Shown here piece by piece: positions 7,742 to 15,248 of a DNA stretch of 48,841 nt. Numbering within the stretch: the first letter of the stretch is position 1; each line of letters begins with the position of its first letter. The translations under genes were made by a program, and so were the position numbers. Source of the DNA: Pseudomonadota bacterium (GTDB lineage Bacteria > Pseudomonadota > Gammaproteobacteria > Burkholderiales > Gallionellaceae); contig JAJYYO010000018.1 in NCBI GenBank assembly GCA_021800795.1, positions 17,687-66,527 of the forward strand. The letters are read 5' to 3'. Under the pieces are notes generated by a model that was not told where the DNA came from, searched no databases, and worked only from the letters and a program-made list of their open reading frames with translations.

Positions 7742-9232
7742 ATGGAATTTAGCATAAAACAAAGCAGCCCGGAAAATCAGCGTAGCGCTTGCGTGGTTTT
7801 AGGCATCTTTGAGGGCGGACAATTGGCCCCTGCCGCACACGCGCTTGACCAGAGCGTCAACCATCAATTGAGCGATTTGATCGCACGCGGCGACATGACG
7901 GGCAAGTCAGGCAGCACCGTGATGATACCTTCATTATCCGGCGTCACCACCGAGCGTGTGTTGCTGGTGGGATTGGGCAAACCTGACGAGTTCAACGCGA
8001 AACAATTTCTCGACATGCTGCGCACCACCTTTGCCGCACTGCACAAGACCATCTGCAAGGACGCGGCGCTTTACTTCACCGACCTGCCCGTCAAAGATCG
8101 CGATGAAATCTGGAAAATCCAGCAGATCGTGCTGATTGGCGCAGAATCAGCCTACCGCGCGGACGGGCTCAAGAGCAAACCTGCCGACAAGCCTGTCTTG
8201 CGCAAAATCCTGCTGGGCTCTGCAAAAAAACCGGACAGTGCCGCCGTTACCGCGCTGCATCAAGCCAGCGCCATCGCGCACGGCATGAAACTGGCCAAAG
8301 ACCTGGGCAACCTGCCCGGCAACATCTGCACGCCGAGCTATCTGGCAGAACAGGCCAATAAGCTGGCCGGGGAACACAAACTCAAGGCGACCATCCTCGA
8401 AGAGAAGGACATGGAAAAACTGGGCATGCACTCGCTGTTATCCGTCACGCATGGCAGTCGTCAACCCGCCAAGCTGATCACGCTGGAATATCGCGGCGGA
8501 GACAAGAAACAGAAACCGGTCGTGCTGGTCGGCAAGGGACTCACCTTCGACTCCGGCGGTATTTCGCTCAAGCCCGGCGCCGACATGGACGAGATGAAGT
8601 ATGACATGTGCGGCGCGGCCAGCGTGCTGGGCACCATGCTGGCGGTTGCCGAAATGTCGCTTAAAATCAACCTTGTCGCGGTCATACCAAGCAGCGAAAA
8701 CATGCCGGACGGCGCGGCCAGCAAGCCCGGCGACATCGTCAAAAGCATGGCGGGCCTCACCATCGAGATACTCAACACCGATGCCGAGGGTCGCCTGATT
8801 CTGTGCGACGCACTGACCTATGCCGCGCGCTTCGAACCGGACACCGTGATCGACATCGCAACGCTCACCGGCGCCTGCGTAATCGCGCTGGGTGGCGTCG
8901 CCAGCGGACTGTTCAGCAATCAGGATCAATTGGCCCGCGAGCTGCTCGATGCCGGGGAATACTCGAATGATAAAGCCTGGCAGATGCCGCTGTGGGACGA
9001 CTATCAGCAGCAACTCGACAGCAATTTCGCCGACATGCAGAACATCGGCGGACGCGCTGCCGGCAGCGTGACAGCTGCCTGCTTCCTGTCGCGCTTTACC
9101 AAGGACTACCGCTGGGCGCATCTGGATGTCGCAGGCACGGCATGGAAATCCGGCAAGGAAAAGGGCTCTACCGGTCGCCCCGTGCCCCTGCTCACGCAGT
9201 ATCTTATTAATCGGGTAAATACAACAAAATAA
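7742..9232 (+). CDS. pepA: Leucyl aminopeptidase (M17 family, PepA)
   Basis: Cytosolic hexameric dizinc aminopeptidase, 496 aa, removing N-terminal residues from peptides; E. coli PepA also binds DNA in cer/Xer recombination. The catalytic domain shows VGKGLTFDSGGISLKPG (about 264-280, metal- and substrate-binding Lys and Asp) and the family signature NTDAEGRL (about 345-352). The N-terminal alpha/beta domain (1-165) is typical. ATG 7742 is preceded by AGGGAG at good spacing; a TTG in frame at 7724 is less likely. Confidence 0.95.
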   Translation: MEFSIKQSSPENQRSACVVLGIFEGGQLAPAAHALDQSVNHQLSDLIARGDMTGKSGSTVMIPSLSGVTTERVLLVGLGKPDEFNAKQFLDMLRTTFAALHKTICKDAALYFTDLPVKDRDEIWKIQQIVLIGAESAYRADGLKSKPADKPVLRKILLGSAKKPDSAAVTALHQASAIAHGMKLAKDLGNLPGNICTPSYLAEQANKLAGEHKLKATILEEKDMEKLGMHSLLSVTHGSRQPAKLITLEYRGGDKKQKPVVLVGKGLTFDSGGISLKPGADMDEMKYDMCGAASVLGTMLAVAEMSLKINLVAVIPSSENMPDGAASKPGDIVKSMAGLTIEILNTDAEGRLILCDALTYAARFEPDTVIDIATLTGACVIALGGVASGLFSNQDQLARELLDAGEYSNDKAWQMPLWDDYQQQLDSNFADMQNIGGRAAGSVTAACFLSRFTKDYRWAHLDVAGTAWKSGKEKGSTGRPVPLLTQYLINRVNTTK

Positions 9233-9237
9233 GTTGC

Positions 9238-9304
9238 AGGATGCGCTGACGAAGAAAGCGCATCGCTGTAAACGATGCGGTTCGTACCTCACCGCACCCT
9301 ACGG
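9238..9304. repeat. REP-like palindromic repeat between pepA and holC
   Basis: GATGCGCT (9240-9247) pairs with AGCGCATC (9257-9264), followed by CGATGCGGTTCG and CTCACCGCACCCTACG. Such GC-rich palindromes are common between genes in Beta- and Gammaproteobacteria. The hairpin has no T tract after it, so it is not a clear intrinsic terminator, but it may protect the pepA mRNA 3' end. Confidence 0.55.
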
Positions 9305-9325
9305 CAGATTAGGAAATGGAATAGC

Positions 9326-9757
9326 ATGACCAAGGTCGATTTCTACACCGGCACAGCCGACAAGCTGCGCACCGTCTGCCAGCTGAGCCATAAAGCCATG
9401 CAACACGGCCTGCACACGGTCATCAGCCTGCCCGATGCCGCAAGCTGTGATGCTCTGGACAAACTGCTGTGGCAATACCCCGACACCGCTTTCATCCCGC
9501 ATTGTCGCTGTGATACAGATGACGCAGATCAAACGCCTGTTGTCCTGAGCCACGATAACGACAAGTTTCCGCATCACGACCTGCTGATCAGTCTGCATAA
9601 CGAGTGTATGCCGTTTTTCAGCCGCTTTGAGCGCGTCGTCGAAATTATCGGGTTGAATGAGGAAGACAGCCGCCTGGGTCGGGAACGCTTCAAATTTTAT
9701 CGCGATCGCGGCTACGAACTGCGCCACTTCGATCTGGCACGGGAGAATCAGCCGTGA
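9326..9757 (+). CDS. holC: DNA polymerase III subunit chi
   Basis: A 143 aa subunit of the polymerase III clamp-loader assembly that links the psi subunit to SSB. The start MTKVDFYTG is the hallmark N-terminus of HolC. RFERVVEIIG and DSRLGRERFKFYRDRGYEL near the C-terminus match the family. I use ATG 9326 (AGGAAATGG upstream); an upstream in-frame ATG at 9275 lies in the REP-like repeat and would add 17 unrelated residues. The pepA-holC-valS order is widespread in Proteobacteria and supports the call. Confidence 0.92.
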   Translation: MTKVDFYTGTADKLRTVCQLSHKAMQHGLHTVISLPDAASCDALDKLLWQYPDTAFIPHCRCDTDDADQTPVVLSHDNDKFPHHDLLISLHNECMPFFSRFERVVEIIGLNEEDSRLGRERFKFYRDRGYELRHFDLARENQP

Positions 9758-10083
9758 ACACCATGAACGAACTCGATGAATTGCCCCTGCTGACCGAGGT
9801 AGCGGACGATTCGCAAACGCCCGTGCTGCCGATACTCACGGAGGTCATTCAGTTGCCCGAGGCAATGCCTGCCGACAACCTGCCGCCCCGAACACTAAAT
9901 CCCGAAGAAACGCACCAACTCTTGCAGCATCTCGAAGCCCATCTGGAAACCGTGTTTACCGGCAAACTCAACAGCCAGCTCGAACAATTGCAACGGCTGG
10001 CCGTTGATCTGGCGATCAGCGAGTTCAAGGCCGAACTGCCTCAGCTGCTGCGCGAAGCACTAGCAGACGTCAGGGCCTCTTAA
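9754..10083 (+). CDS. Conserved hypothetical protein downstream of holC
   Basis: A 109 aa acidic protein of unknown function. The first 50 residues are Pro/Leu/acidic and likely disordered; residues about 50-109 form a predicted amphipathic coiled-coil-like helix (EETHQLLQHLEAHLETVF onward). No signal peptide or membrane segment. The GTG start overlaps the holC stop as GTGA, so translation is probably coupled; an ATG at 9763 is an alternative. Its position between holC and valS suggests a housekeeping-associated role, but I cannot name one. Confidence 0.7.
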   Translation: MNTMNELDELPLLTEVADDSQTPVLPILTEVIQLPEAMPADNLPPRTLNPEETHQLLQHLEAHLETVFTGKLNSQLEQLQRLAVDLAISEFKAELPQLLREALADVRAS

Positions 10084-10085
10084 CA

Positions 10086-10511
10086 ATGGACACACCAATT
10101 CTGGTCGCTATTATCTCAGCCGCTGCAAGCTTAGTAGTTGCCGCCGTTACATTCTCTCTAACAAAACGAAAGGAACGTGAGGAAGAGTGGAGAAAGCACA
10201 AACTAGAACACTATCGCGAATTCTTGGATGCACTAAGCGGGGTGGTTGGCTCTGATGCAACCCCTGAAGGCCAACGTCGATGGGCAAGAGCTACAAACAC
10301 CATTGGGCTGGTTGCCTCGCAGCATGTTCTCTTGGCGCTGCGACGGTTTCAAGATGCAATTGCGAAATCCAACCCGAACCATTCGACAGAAATACACGAC
10401 CACGCGCTTAATCAACTCATGCTTGCTATTCGCGCCGATCTTAAAGTCACGCCCGCTGACGATCCAACTACTTTCTCGTTTCGGCTTTGGTGCTCTGGCA
10501 CGAATGATTAA
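10086..10511 (+). CDS. Hypothetical single-pass membrane protein
   Basis: A 141 aa protein not recognised. One N-terminal hydrophobic helix (about 5-25) is followed by a charged stretch KRKEREEEWRKHKLEHYREF and a helical cytoplasmic domain. The TM-plus-basic-helix architecture recurs in many small accessory proteins. It starts two bases after the previous stop. Codon choice is more AT-rich than in holC or valS, so it may be a later insertion into the holC-valS interval. Confidence 0.55.
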   Translation: MDTPILVAIISAAASLVVAAVTFSLTKRKEREEEWRKHKLEHYREFLDALSGVVGSDATPEGQRRWARATNTIGLVASQHVLLALRRFQDAIAKSNPNHSTEIHDHALNQLMLAIRADLKVTPADDPTTFSFRLWCSGTND

Positions 10512-10575
10512 TTTGCAAAACTTAACGTTTCCATTTATCTGTCAATAAAACTATCGCATTCTCTATCACCAACAG

Positions 10576-10815
10576 CCCCTGTGCGCCGCCGAAGATAATC
10601 AACAAACAGCGGTGAATTTAGGCGAGGACTGTTTGAGCACGTGGGCGCGTAGCGGTCGTGCGAGTTCCGCAGCCCCGCTGTTTGTTGACTATCGAGGGTA
10701 CACCTGATTGCCCAGTAACAGGCAATCAGGTGCGGGAAACCGGGGTCGCCTTCTTTTGGGTTACTTTTTCTTGGCGATACAAGAAAAAGTAACCAGCCGC
10801 CGGGCTGCCCCCGGC
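10576..10815 (+). repeat. Structured multi-hairpin dispersed element, copy A
   Basis: About 240 nt beginning CCCTGTGCGCCGCCGAAGA. Visible stems: outer 13 bp (10600-10612 with 10675-10687); an inner G-G-A-C-T stem (about 10626-10630 with 10664-10669); a perfect 12 bp hairpin (10701-10712 with 10721-10732); a perfect 15 bp hairpin GGTTACTTTTTCTTG (10759-10773 with 10780-10794); and GCCGGG/CCCGGC (10799-10804 with 10810-10815). A second copy at 45977-46187 keeps most of these stems with compensatory changes. It has no convincing ORF and no run of Us after the hairpins. Could be a structured RNA or a non-autonomous palindromic mobile repeat. Confidence 0.75.
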
Positions 10816-10820
10816 AAAAT

Positions 10821-10850
10821 TGTAATTTGTAGTTGATACTACAAATTACA
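10821..10850 (-). terminator. AT-rich hairpin after the ABM-domain gene
   Basis: TGTAATTTGTAG (10821-10832) and CTACAAATTACA (10839-10850) are perfectly complementary with a six-base loop. The hairpin lies three bases after the stop of the minus-strand gene and is followed in that direction by a short ATTTTG. A weak intrinsic terminator is possible. Confidence 0.4.
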
Positions 10851-10853
10851 TAC

Positions 10854-11156
10854 TTAAATCACTGCCTCGAAAAACTCCAGGTTCGGCGGCCCGAGATAAA
10901 CGTTTTTGGTCTGTCCTGCCTGCGCATGGGCTAATCTGAACGCTTCCGAGCGGGTCCAGTCTTCGAATGCCTGACGTGAGTCCCACACCGTATGCGAAGC
11001 AAACAGCGTATGCTCCTCGCTGGACGCGCCCTGCAGCAAATTAAAACTTCTGAATCCGGGCACACCGTCCAGGTGGCTGTCGCGTTTTTTCCATATCCCG
11101 ATGAATTCACTCTCCATGCCCGGGGCGATTTTAAAACGGTTCATTGCAATAAACAT
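10854..11156 (-). CDS. Antibiotic biosynthesis monooxygenase (ABM) / heme-degrading monooxygenase-like protein
   Basis: A 100 aa single-domain protein of the dimeric alpha-beta barrel ABM fold. The start FIAMNRFKIAPGMESEF and the motif VWDSRQAFEDWTRSEAFRLAH are typical of HmoB/IsdG-like and YgiN-like proteins. It might act on heme or quinones, but the substrate cannot be fixed from sequence. ATG 11156 is preceded by AGGAGCGCC. A minus-strand -10 (TATAAT, 11190-11195) lies upstream. Divergent from valS. Confidence 0.82.
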   Translation of the reverse strand: MFIAMNRFKIAPGMESEFIGIWKKRDSHLDGVPGFRSFNLLQGASSEEHTLFASHTVWDSRQAFEDWTRSEAFRLAHAQAGQTKNVYLGPPNLEFFEAVI

Positions 11157-11236
11157 GGCGCTCCTTTATTTGATAGATGGCAAAAGTTCATTATAGATGA
11201 GTCTGCTGATTTAACTAACAGCTTGCAACTGCCCTG

Positions 11237-11242
11237 TATAAT
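11237..11242 (+). promoter_or_regulatory. Likely -10 element of valS promoter
   Basis: TATAAT at 11237-11242, 40 bases before the valS ATG. The best -35 candidate is CTAACA 16 bases upstream, which is weak. Confidence 0.4.
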
Positions 11243-11281
11243 CACGTCCTTCATAAAAGTCGACTCTGCCAAGGTATTGCA

Positions 11282-14143
11282 ATGGAACTGACCAAAAGTT
11301 TTGAACCCAAAGACATCGAAGCGCGCTGGTATCCCAAATGGGAAGAATCCGGCTTTTTCAAGGCGGGTCTTGATCCTGCCAGGAGCGTATCGTTCTGCAT
11401 CCAGTTGCCTCCCCCCAACGTCACCGGCACGCTGCACATGGGACACGGTTTCAACCAGACCCTGATGGACACGCTGACACGCTATCATCGCATGAAAGGC
11501 GACAACACACTGTGGCAGCCGGGCACCGATCACGCGGGCATCGCCACCCAGATTGTCGTCGAACGCCAGCTGGATGCTCAAGGTATCAGCCGTCACGATC
11601 TGGGCCGCGAGAAGTTCATCGAGAAAGTCTGGGAATGGAAAAAATATTCCGGGGACACCATCACGCGCCAGATGCGCCGCCTGGGCACCTCCCCCGACTG
11701 GTCGCGCGAACGCTTCACGATGGACGAAGGCCTGTCGCAGTCGGTCACCGGAACCTTCGTGCGCCTGTATAACGAAGGCCTGATCTATCGCGGCAAGCGT
11801 CTGGTGAACTGGGACCCGAAACTGCACACCGCCGTCTCGGATCTGGAAGTGGTGCAGGAAGAAGAGGACGGCTTCATGTACCACATCCATTATCCGCTGG
11901 CGACGCCCGACACGCTGCATGGACTGACCCATCTGACTGTCGCCACCACCCGCCCGGAAACCATGCTGGGCGACGTCGCGGTGATGGTGCATCCCGAAGA
12001 TGAACGCTATAAACACCTGATCGGCAAAGAGGTCGCGCTGCCGCTGTGCGCGCGTACTATCCCCATCATCGCGGACGACTATGTCGATCGCGAATTCGGC
12101 ACCGGCGTGGTCAAGGTCACCCCTGCGCACGATTTCAACGACTATGCGGTGGGGCAGCGTCACAACCTGCCGATGATCTGCATCCTGACGCTGGATGGCA
12201 AAATCAACGATCAGGCGCCCGAAAAATATCGCGGTCTTGACCGCTTCGAAGCGCGCCGGCTTATTTGCAGTCATCTGGAAAAGGGTGGTCTGTTCGAAAA
12301 GGCGGAAAAACACAAACTGAAGGTGCCCAGAGGCGACCGCACCGGCGTGGTGATCGAGCCGATGCTTACCGACCAGTGGTTCGTCGCGATGAGCAAGCCG
12401 GGCGACAGCGGCAAGAGCATCACCGAACAGGCTTTGGCGTGCGTGTCTTCCGGCGAGATCAAATTTCATCCTGAGAACTGGGTGAACACCTATAATCAGT
12501 GGCTGAACAACATTCAGGACTGGTGCATCTCGCGCCAGCTTTGGTGGGGGCATCAGATTCCGGCATGGTATGGCGTGAACGGCGAAATATTCGTCGCTCA
12601 CAACGAAGTTGAAGCAAGGCATCTTGCCGACAAGGCAGGCTATGCAGGACAGCTCGACCGCGACGCCGATGTGCTGGACACCTGGTTTTCCTCCGCGCTA
12701 TGGCCTTTTTCCACGCTGGACTGGCAGGAAGGCAAGACATTTGAAGAACAGAATGAGTTTGTTCAAAAATATCTGCCCTCCACCGTGCTGGTCACAGGAT
12801 TCGACATCATCTTTTTCTGGGTGGCGCGCATGGTGATGATGACCAAACACATCACCGGCAAAATCCCGTTCAGGGATGTATATGTACACGGCCTGATCCG
12901 CGATGCGGAAGGACAGAAGATGTCCAAGTCCAAGGGCAACGTGCTCGACCCGATCGATTTGATCGACGGCATCACGCTGGAAGAGCTGCTCAAGAAGCGC
13001 ACCGCCGGCCTGATGAACCCGAAGCAGGCGGAACAGATCGAGAAACGCACCCGTAAAGAATTCCCGGAAGGCATCCCGGCATTCGGCACCGATGCGCTGC
13101 GCTTCACCTTCGCATCGCTCGCCTCCCCGGGGCGCGACATCAAATTCGACATGCAGCGCTGCGAAGGCTATCGCAACTTCTGCAACAAACTGTGGAACGC
13201 CACGCGCTTCGTGCTGATGAACTGCGAAGGAAAAGATACAGGGCTGGATGAATCGCTGCCGCTGGAATATTCCACCGCTGACAAGTGGATGATCAGCCTG
13301 TTGCAACAGGCTGAACTGGAAATGGCGCAGCACTTCGCCGATTACCGTTTCGACATGGCTGCGCGCACCGTGTATGAGCTGGTTTGGAACACCTATTGCG
13401 ACTGGTACGTGGAACTGGCCAAGGTACAATTACAGGATCGAGGATCGAGGATCGAGGATGCAGCTGCGGAACATCGCGCGACGCGCAGAACGCTGGTGCG
13501 TGTCCTTGAAACCATCCTGCGCATGGCGCACCCCATCATCCCTTTCATCACCGAAGAACTGTGGCAATCGGTCGCCCCCTTGGCCGGAAAATCCTCCCCT
13601 ACCCCCCCTTTATCAAAGGGGGGAGAAGAGGGGATTTCTATCATGCTGCAAGCCTATCCGAAAGCCGATGCGACCAGAATAGATCCGACGGCCATAGCTC
13701 AAATCACCTTGTTGCAGGAAATGATCAACGCCTGCCGTCGTTTGCGCAGCGAAATGAACCTCTCGCCTGCCGCGCGCGTGCCGCTGATCGCGACAGGGGA
13801 CGCTGCCACACTCGCTGCCCTCGCACCCTACATCAGCAGCCTGGGGAAACTCAGTGAAGTGCAGATCGCAGCCGTTCTGCCTGACGATGAAGCGGCTGTG
13901 GCCATCGTCGGCTCTTACCGGCTGATGCTCAAGGTCGAAATCGACGTGGCAGCCGAGTGCGCGAGGCTGGACAAGGAGATTGCCCGCTTACAGGGTGAAA
14001 TTGCAAAGACGGAAGCCAAGCTGGGCAACGAGAGCTTCGTTTCAAGGGCCCCGGCAGCGGTGGTGGAGCAGGAGAAAAAACGCATGTCGGACTTCGCTGC
14101 TACGCTTGTGCAACTGCAAGCGCAGCGCGCCAAACTGGCTTGA
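11282..14143 (+). CDS. valS: Valyl-tRNA synthetase
   Basis: Class I aminoacyl-tRNA synthetase, 953 aa, charging tRNA-Val and editing mischarged Thr. HIGH motif appears as HMGH (about 51-54) after [14 protein letters not shown] at about 545. The CP1 editing domain lies between about 200 and 400, anticodon-binding helices follow, and the C-terminal coiled-coil arm starts near 885. Odd: two short repeats are inserted in frame in the anticodon-binding region, (AGGATCG)n at 13434-13459 (read as DRGSRIED) and a palindrome at 13588-13637 (read as [16 protein letters not shown]). The frame stays open and all catalytic motifs are intact, so the enzyme is probably functional. Confidence 0.97.
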   Translation: MELTKSFEPKDIEARWYPKWEESGFFKAGLDPARSVSFCIQLPPPNVTGTLHMGHGFNQTLMDTLTRYHRMKGDNTLWQPGTDHAGIATQIVVERQLDAQGISRHDLGREKFIEKVWEWKKYSGDTITRQMRRLGTSPDWSRERFTMDEGLSQSVTGTFVRLYNEGLIYRGKRLVNWDPKLHTAVSDLEVVQEEEDGFMYHIHYPLATPDTLHGLTHLTVATTRPETMLGDVAVMVHPEDERYKHLIGKEVALPLCARTIPIIADDYVDREFGTGVVKVTPAHDFNDYAVGQRHNLPMICILTLDGKINDQAPEKYRGLDRFEARRLICSHLEKGGLFEKAEKHKLKVPRGDRTGVVIEPMLTDQWFVAMSKPGDSGKSITEQALACVSSGEIKFHPENWVNTYNQWLNNIQDWCISRQLWWGHQIPAWYGVNGEIFVAHNEVEARHLADKAGYAGQLDRDADVLDTWFSSALWPFSTLDWQEGKTFEEQNEFVQKYLPSTVLVTGFDIIFFWVARMVMMTKHITGKIPFRDVYVHGLIRDAEGQKMSKSKGNVLDPIDLIDGITLEELLKKRTAGLMNPKQAEQIEKRTRKEFPEGIPAFGTDALRFTFASLASPGRDIKFDMQRCEGYRNFCNKLWNATRFVLMNCEGKDTGLDESLPLEYSTADKWMISLLQQAELEMAQHFADYRFDMAARTVYELVWNTYCDWYVELAKVQLQDRGSRIEDAAAEHRATRRTLVRVLETILRMAHPIIPFITEELWQSVAPLAGKSSPTPPLSKGGEEGISIMLQAYPKADATRIDPTAIAQITLLQEMINACRRLRSEMNLSPAARVPLIATGDAATLAALAPYISSLGKLSEVQIAAVLPDDEAAVAIVGSYRLMLKVEIDVAAECARLDKEIARLQGEIAKTEAKLGNESFVSRAPAAVVEQEKKRMSDFAATLVQLQAQRAKLA
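13434..13459. repeat. In-frame heptanucleotide repeat inside valS
   Basis: Three consecutive AGGATCG units plus a partial fourth. Related GGATTGA/GGATCGA arrays occur at 38811-38911 and 40871-40971. The valS copy adds residues without breaking the frame. Confidence 0.75.
13588..13637. repeat. In-frame G/C palindromic repeat inside valS
   Basis: AAATCCTCCCC on the left mirrors GAGGGGATTT on the right, around a core ACCCCCCCTTTATCAAAG followed by a G run. This belongs to the widespread class of short palindromic repeats whose translation contains PPLxKGG. It is carried in frame in the valS reading frame. Confidence 0.75.
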
Positions 14144-14218
14144 GTTACGTGGCCGGCGCCTGGCGTTCAAAAAAAACCGCCAGGCTGTCTCTAACGCCGG
14201 CGGTAAGGTCAGTCACCT

Positions 14219-14265
14219 GCAAAAAACAGCAGCTATTCAGTGCGGTCTGACCTGATATAGCTGCC
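14219..14265 (-). terminator. Intrinsic terminator downstream of the micro-ORF
   Basis: Read on the minus strand, GCAGCTAT and ATAGCTGC form an 8 bp stem with a loop that itself contains GGTCAGACC, followed by TGTTTTTT. It lies just after the stop of the 23-codon ORF and could end the kinase-rhodanese-TusA transcript. Confidence 0.55.
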
Positions 14266-14271
14266 TGCGGC

Positions 14272-14343
14272 CTATTTCTCTGTGAGTATAACCACAGCCG
14301 GCAACACGATGATAGCAATGAAAATCCATTCTGCGATACCCAT
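14272..14343 (-). CDS. Putative 23-residue membrane micropeptide
   Basis: A very short frame with a strong ribosome site (AGGGAG, then six bases, then ATG at 14343). Translation is a single hydrophobic helix: Met-Gly-Ile-Ala-Glu-Trp, then a run of Ile/Phe/Val/Leu with one Pro, ending Thr-Glu-Lys. A terminator follows immediately. Its size and composition resemble small accessory subunits of membrane complexes (for example KdpF-like or CydX-like), but I recognise no family. The upstream neighbour on this strand is the TusA-like gene, about 215 bases away. Confidence 0.45.
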   Translation of the reverse strand: MGIAEWIFIAIIVLPAVVILTEK

Positions 14344-14559
14344 ATCAATCTCCCTTGAAGTTTATAAACATCCGGGAAGTCCTTGGTGCCTTCTTATCCA
14401 AAAAATGGAACTCAGTACAGCATAAATCGAGAATCTTAAATCCACTGAATTCCCGCCTCGGGAATGATCCAAACAGACCTTTCAAAAACTCCCGCGACGA
14501 TTGTACGCCCAACTTCCGGAATAAACATAAAAAAATTATGGTTATTATCCGGTTCGACT

Positions 14560-14937
14560 TTAACGACGGCGCAGATAAAAAGTAAATTCGCCGTCCTTTT
14601 CGCTTGATGAAAGCAGTTCATTACCGGTCTGGCGACAGAACACTGCAAAATCCTTGGGCGATTCCTTGTCCGTTGCGACGATCCTGAGCACCTGGCCGCT
14701 GACAAGTTGCGACAACGATTTTTTGGTGAGCAGGATGGGCATCGGGCAGGCCAGTTGTCGCGCATCCAGTTCGGCGTCAAACGGGCGCCCGGACATAACC
14801 AGCGACTTGGCGAGTGTTGTTTGCTCGCCTAGTCGAATGGCTATTAGTAGCGGCTTAGACGCAGACGTTTCGCGTTTTAGTCCGATACTTAGTTGTTTCA
14901 CCAGAGGTTCCATCACAAGTTTTTTGTCGCTTGTCAT
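14560..14937 (-). CDS. TusA-family sulfur carrier protein
   Basis: The C-terminal 75 residues form a TusA/SirA-like domain with the catalytic-type Cys in LDARQLACPMPILLTKKSL (Cys about 64 from the start used). TusA proteins accept persulfide sulfur and pass it on in tRNA thiolation or sulfur oxidation. The start is uncertain. ATG 14937 overlaps the rhodanese stop as ATGA and gives 125 aa with a 47-residue extension of unknown role; ATG 14796 gives a normal 78 aa TusA. Direct coupling to a rhodanese fits sulfur transfer between the two. Confidence 0.82.
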   Translation of the reverse strand: MTSDKKLVMEPLVKQLSIGLKRETSASKPLLIAIRLGEQTTLAKSLVMSGRPFDAELDARQLACPMPILLTKKSLSQLVSGQVLRIVATDKESPKDFAVFCRQTGNELLSSSEKDGEFTFYLRRR

Positions 14938-15248
14938 GAAACAGGCAAACCCGCATGCGCCCAGGCGGTAATGCCGCCTTGCAGGTTGTACACATCGGAG
15001 AAACCATTTCCTGCGGCAAATGCGGCGGCCTGCGCAGAACGCCCGCCCATCTGGCAATAAAAAACCGTCGCAGCAGACTTGTCCAGTTCGTTCAGACGCA
15101 GCGGCAACAGATGCAGCGGCAACGCATCGCCCTGCGGGATTTTGCCTCGCGCGATTTCTGCACCGGTACGCACATCGATCAACTTTAAATCATCCTGTTG
15201 CAGCTTCGTCAGCAATTGCTCGACGGTGATATTTTTGAAACCGGTCAT
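14934..15248 (-). CDS. Rhodanese-like sulfurtransferase
   Basis: A 104 aa single rhodanese domain. The active-site loop is YCQMGGRS with Cys 65 as the persulfide-carrying residue; LIDVRTGAEIARGKIPQG is the conserved substrate-entry strand. Cytosolic, no signal peptide. It overlaps the kinase gene upstream by four bases and the TusA-like gene downstream by four bases, so the three are almost certainly translated together. Confidence 0.9.
   Translation of the reverse strand: MTGFKNITVEQLLTKLQQDDLKLIDVRTGAEIARGKIPQGDALPLHLLPLRLNELDKSAATVFYCQMGGRSAQAAAFAAGNGFSDVYNLQGGITAWAHAGLPVS

Noticed and set aside
10701..10794. Hairpins of copy A considered as plain Rho-independent terminators
   Set aside because: Neither strand has a U tract directly after the stems, and several stems occur in series with covariation in a second copy.
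11141..12622. 493-codon minus-strand frame opposite valS
   Set aside because: Antisense shadow of a certain valS; no domain recognised.
14355..14585. 76-codon plus-strand frame after valS
   Set aside because: No ribosome site, poor composition, and it overlaps the end of the TusA-like gene on the other strand.
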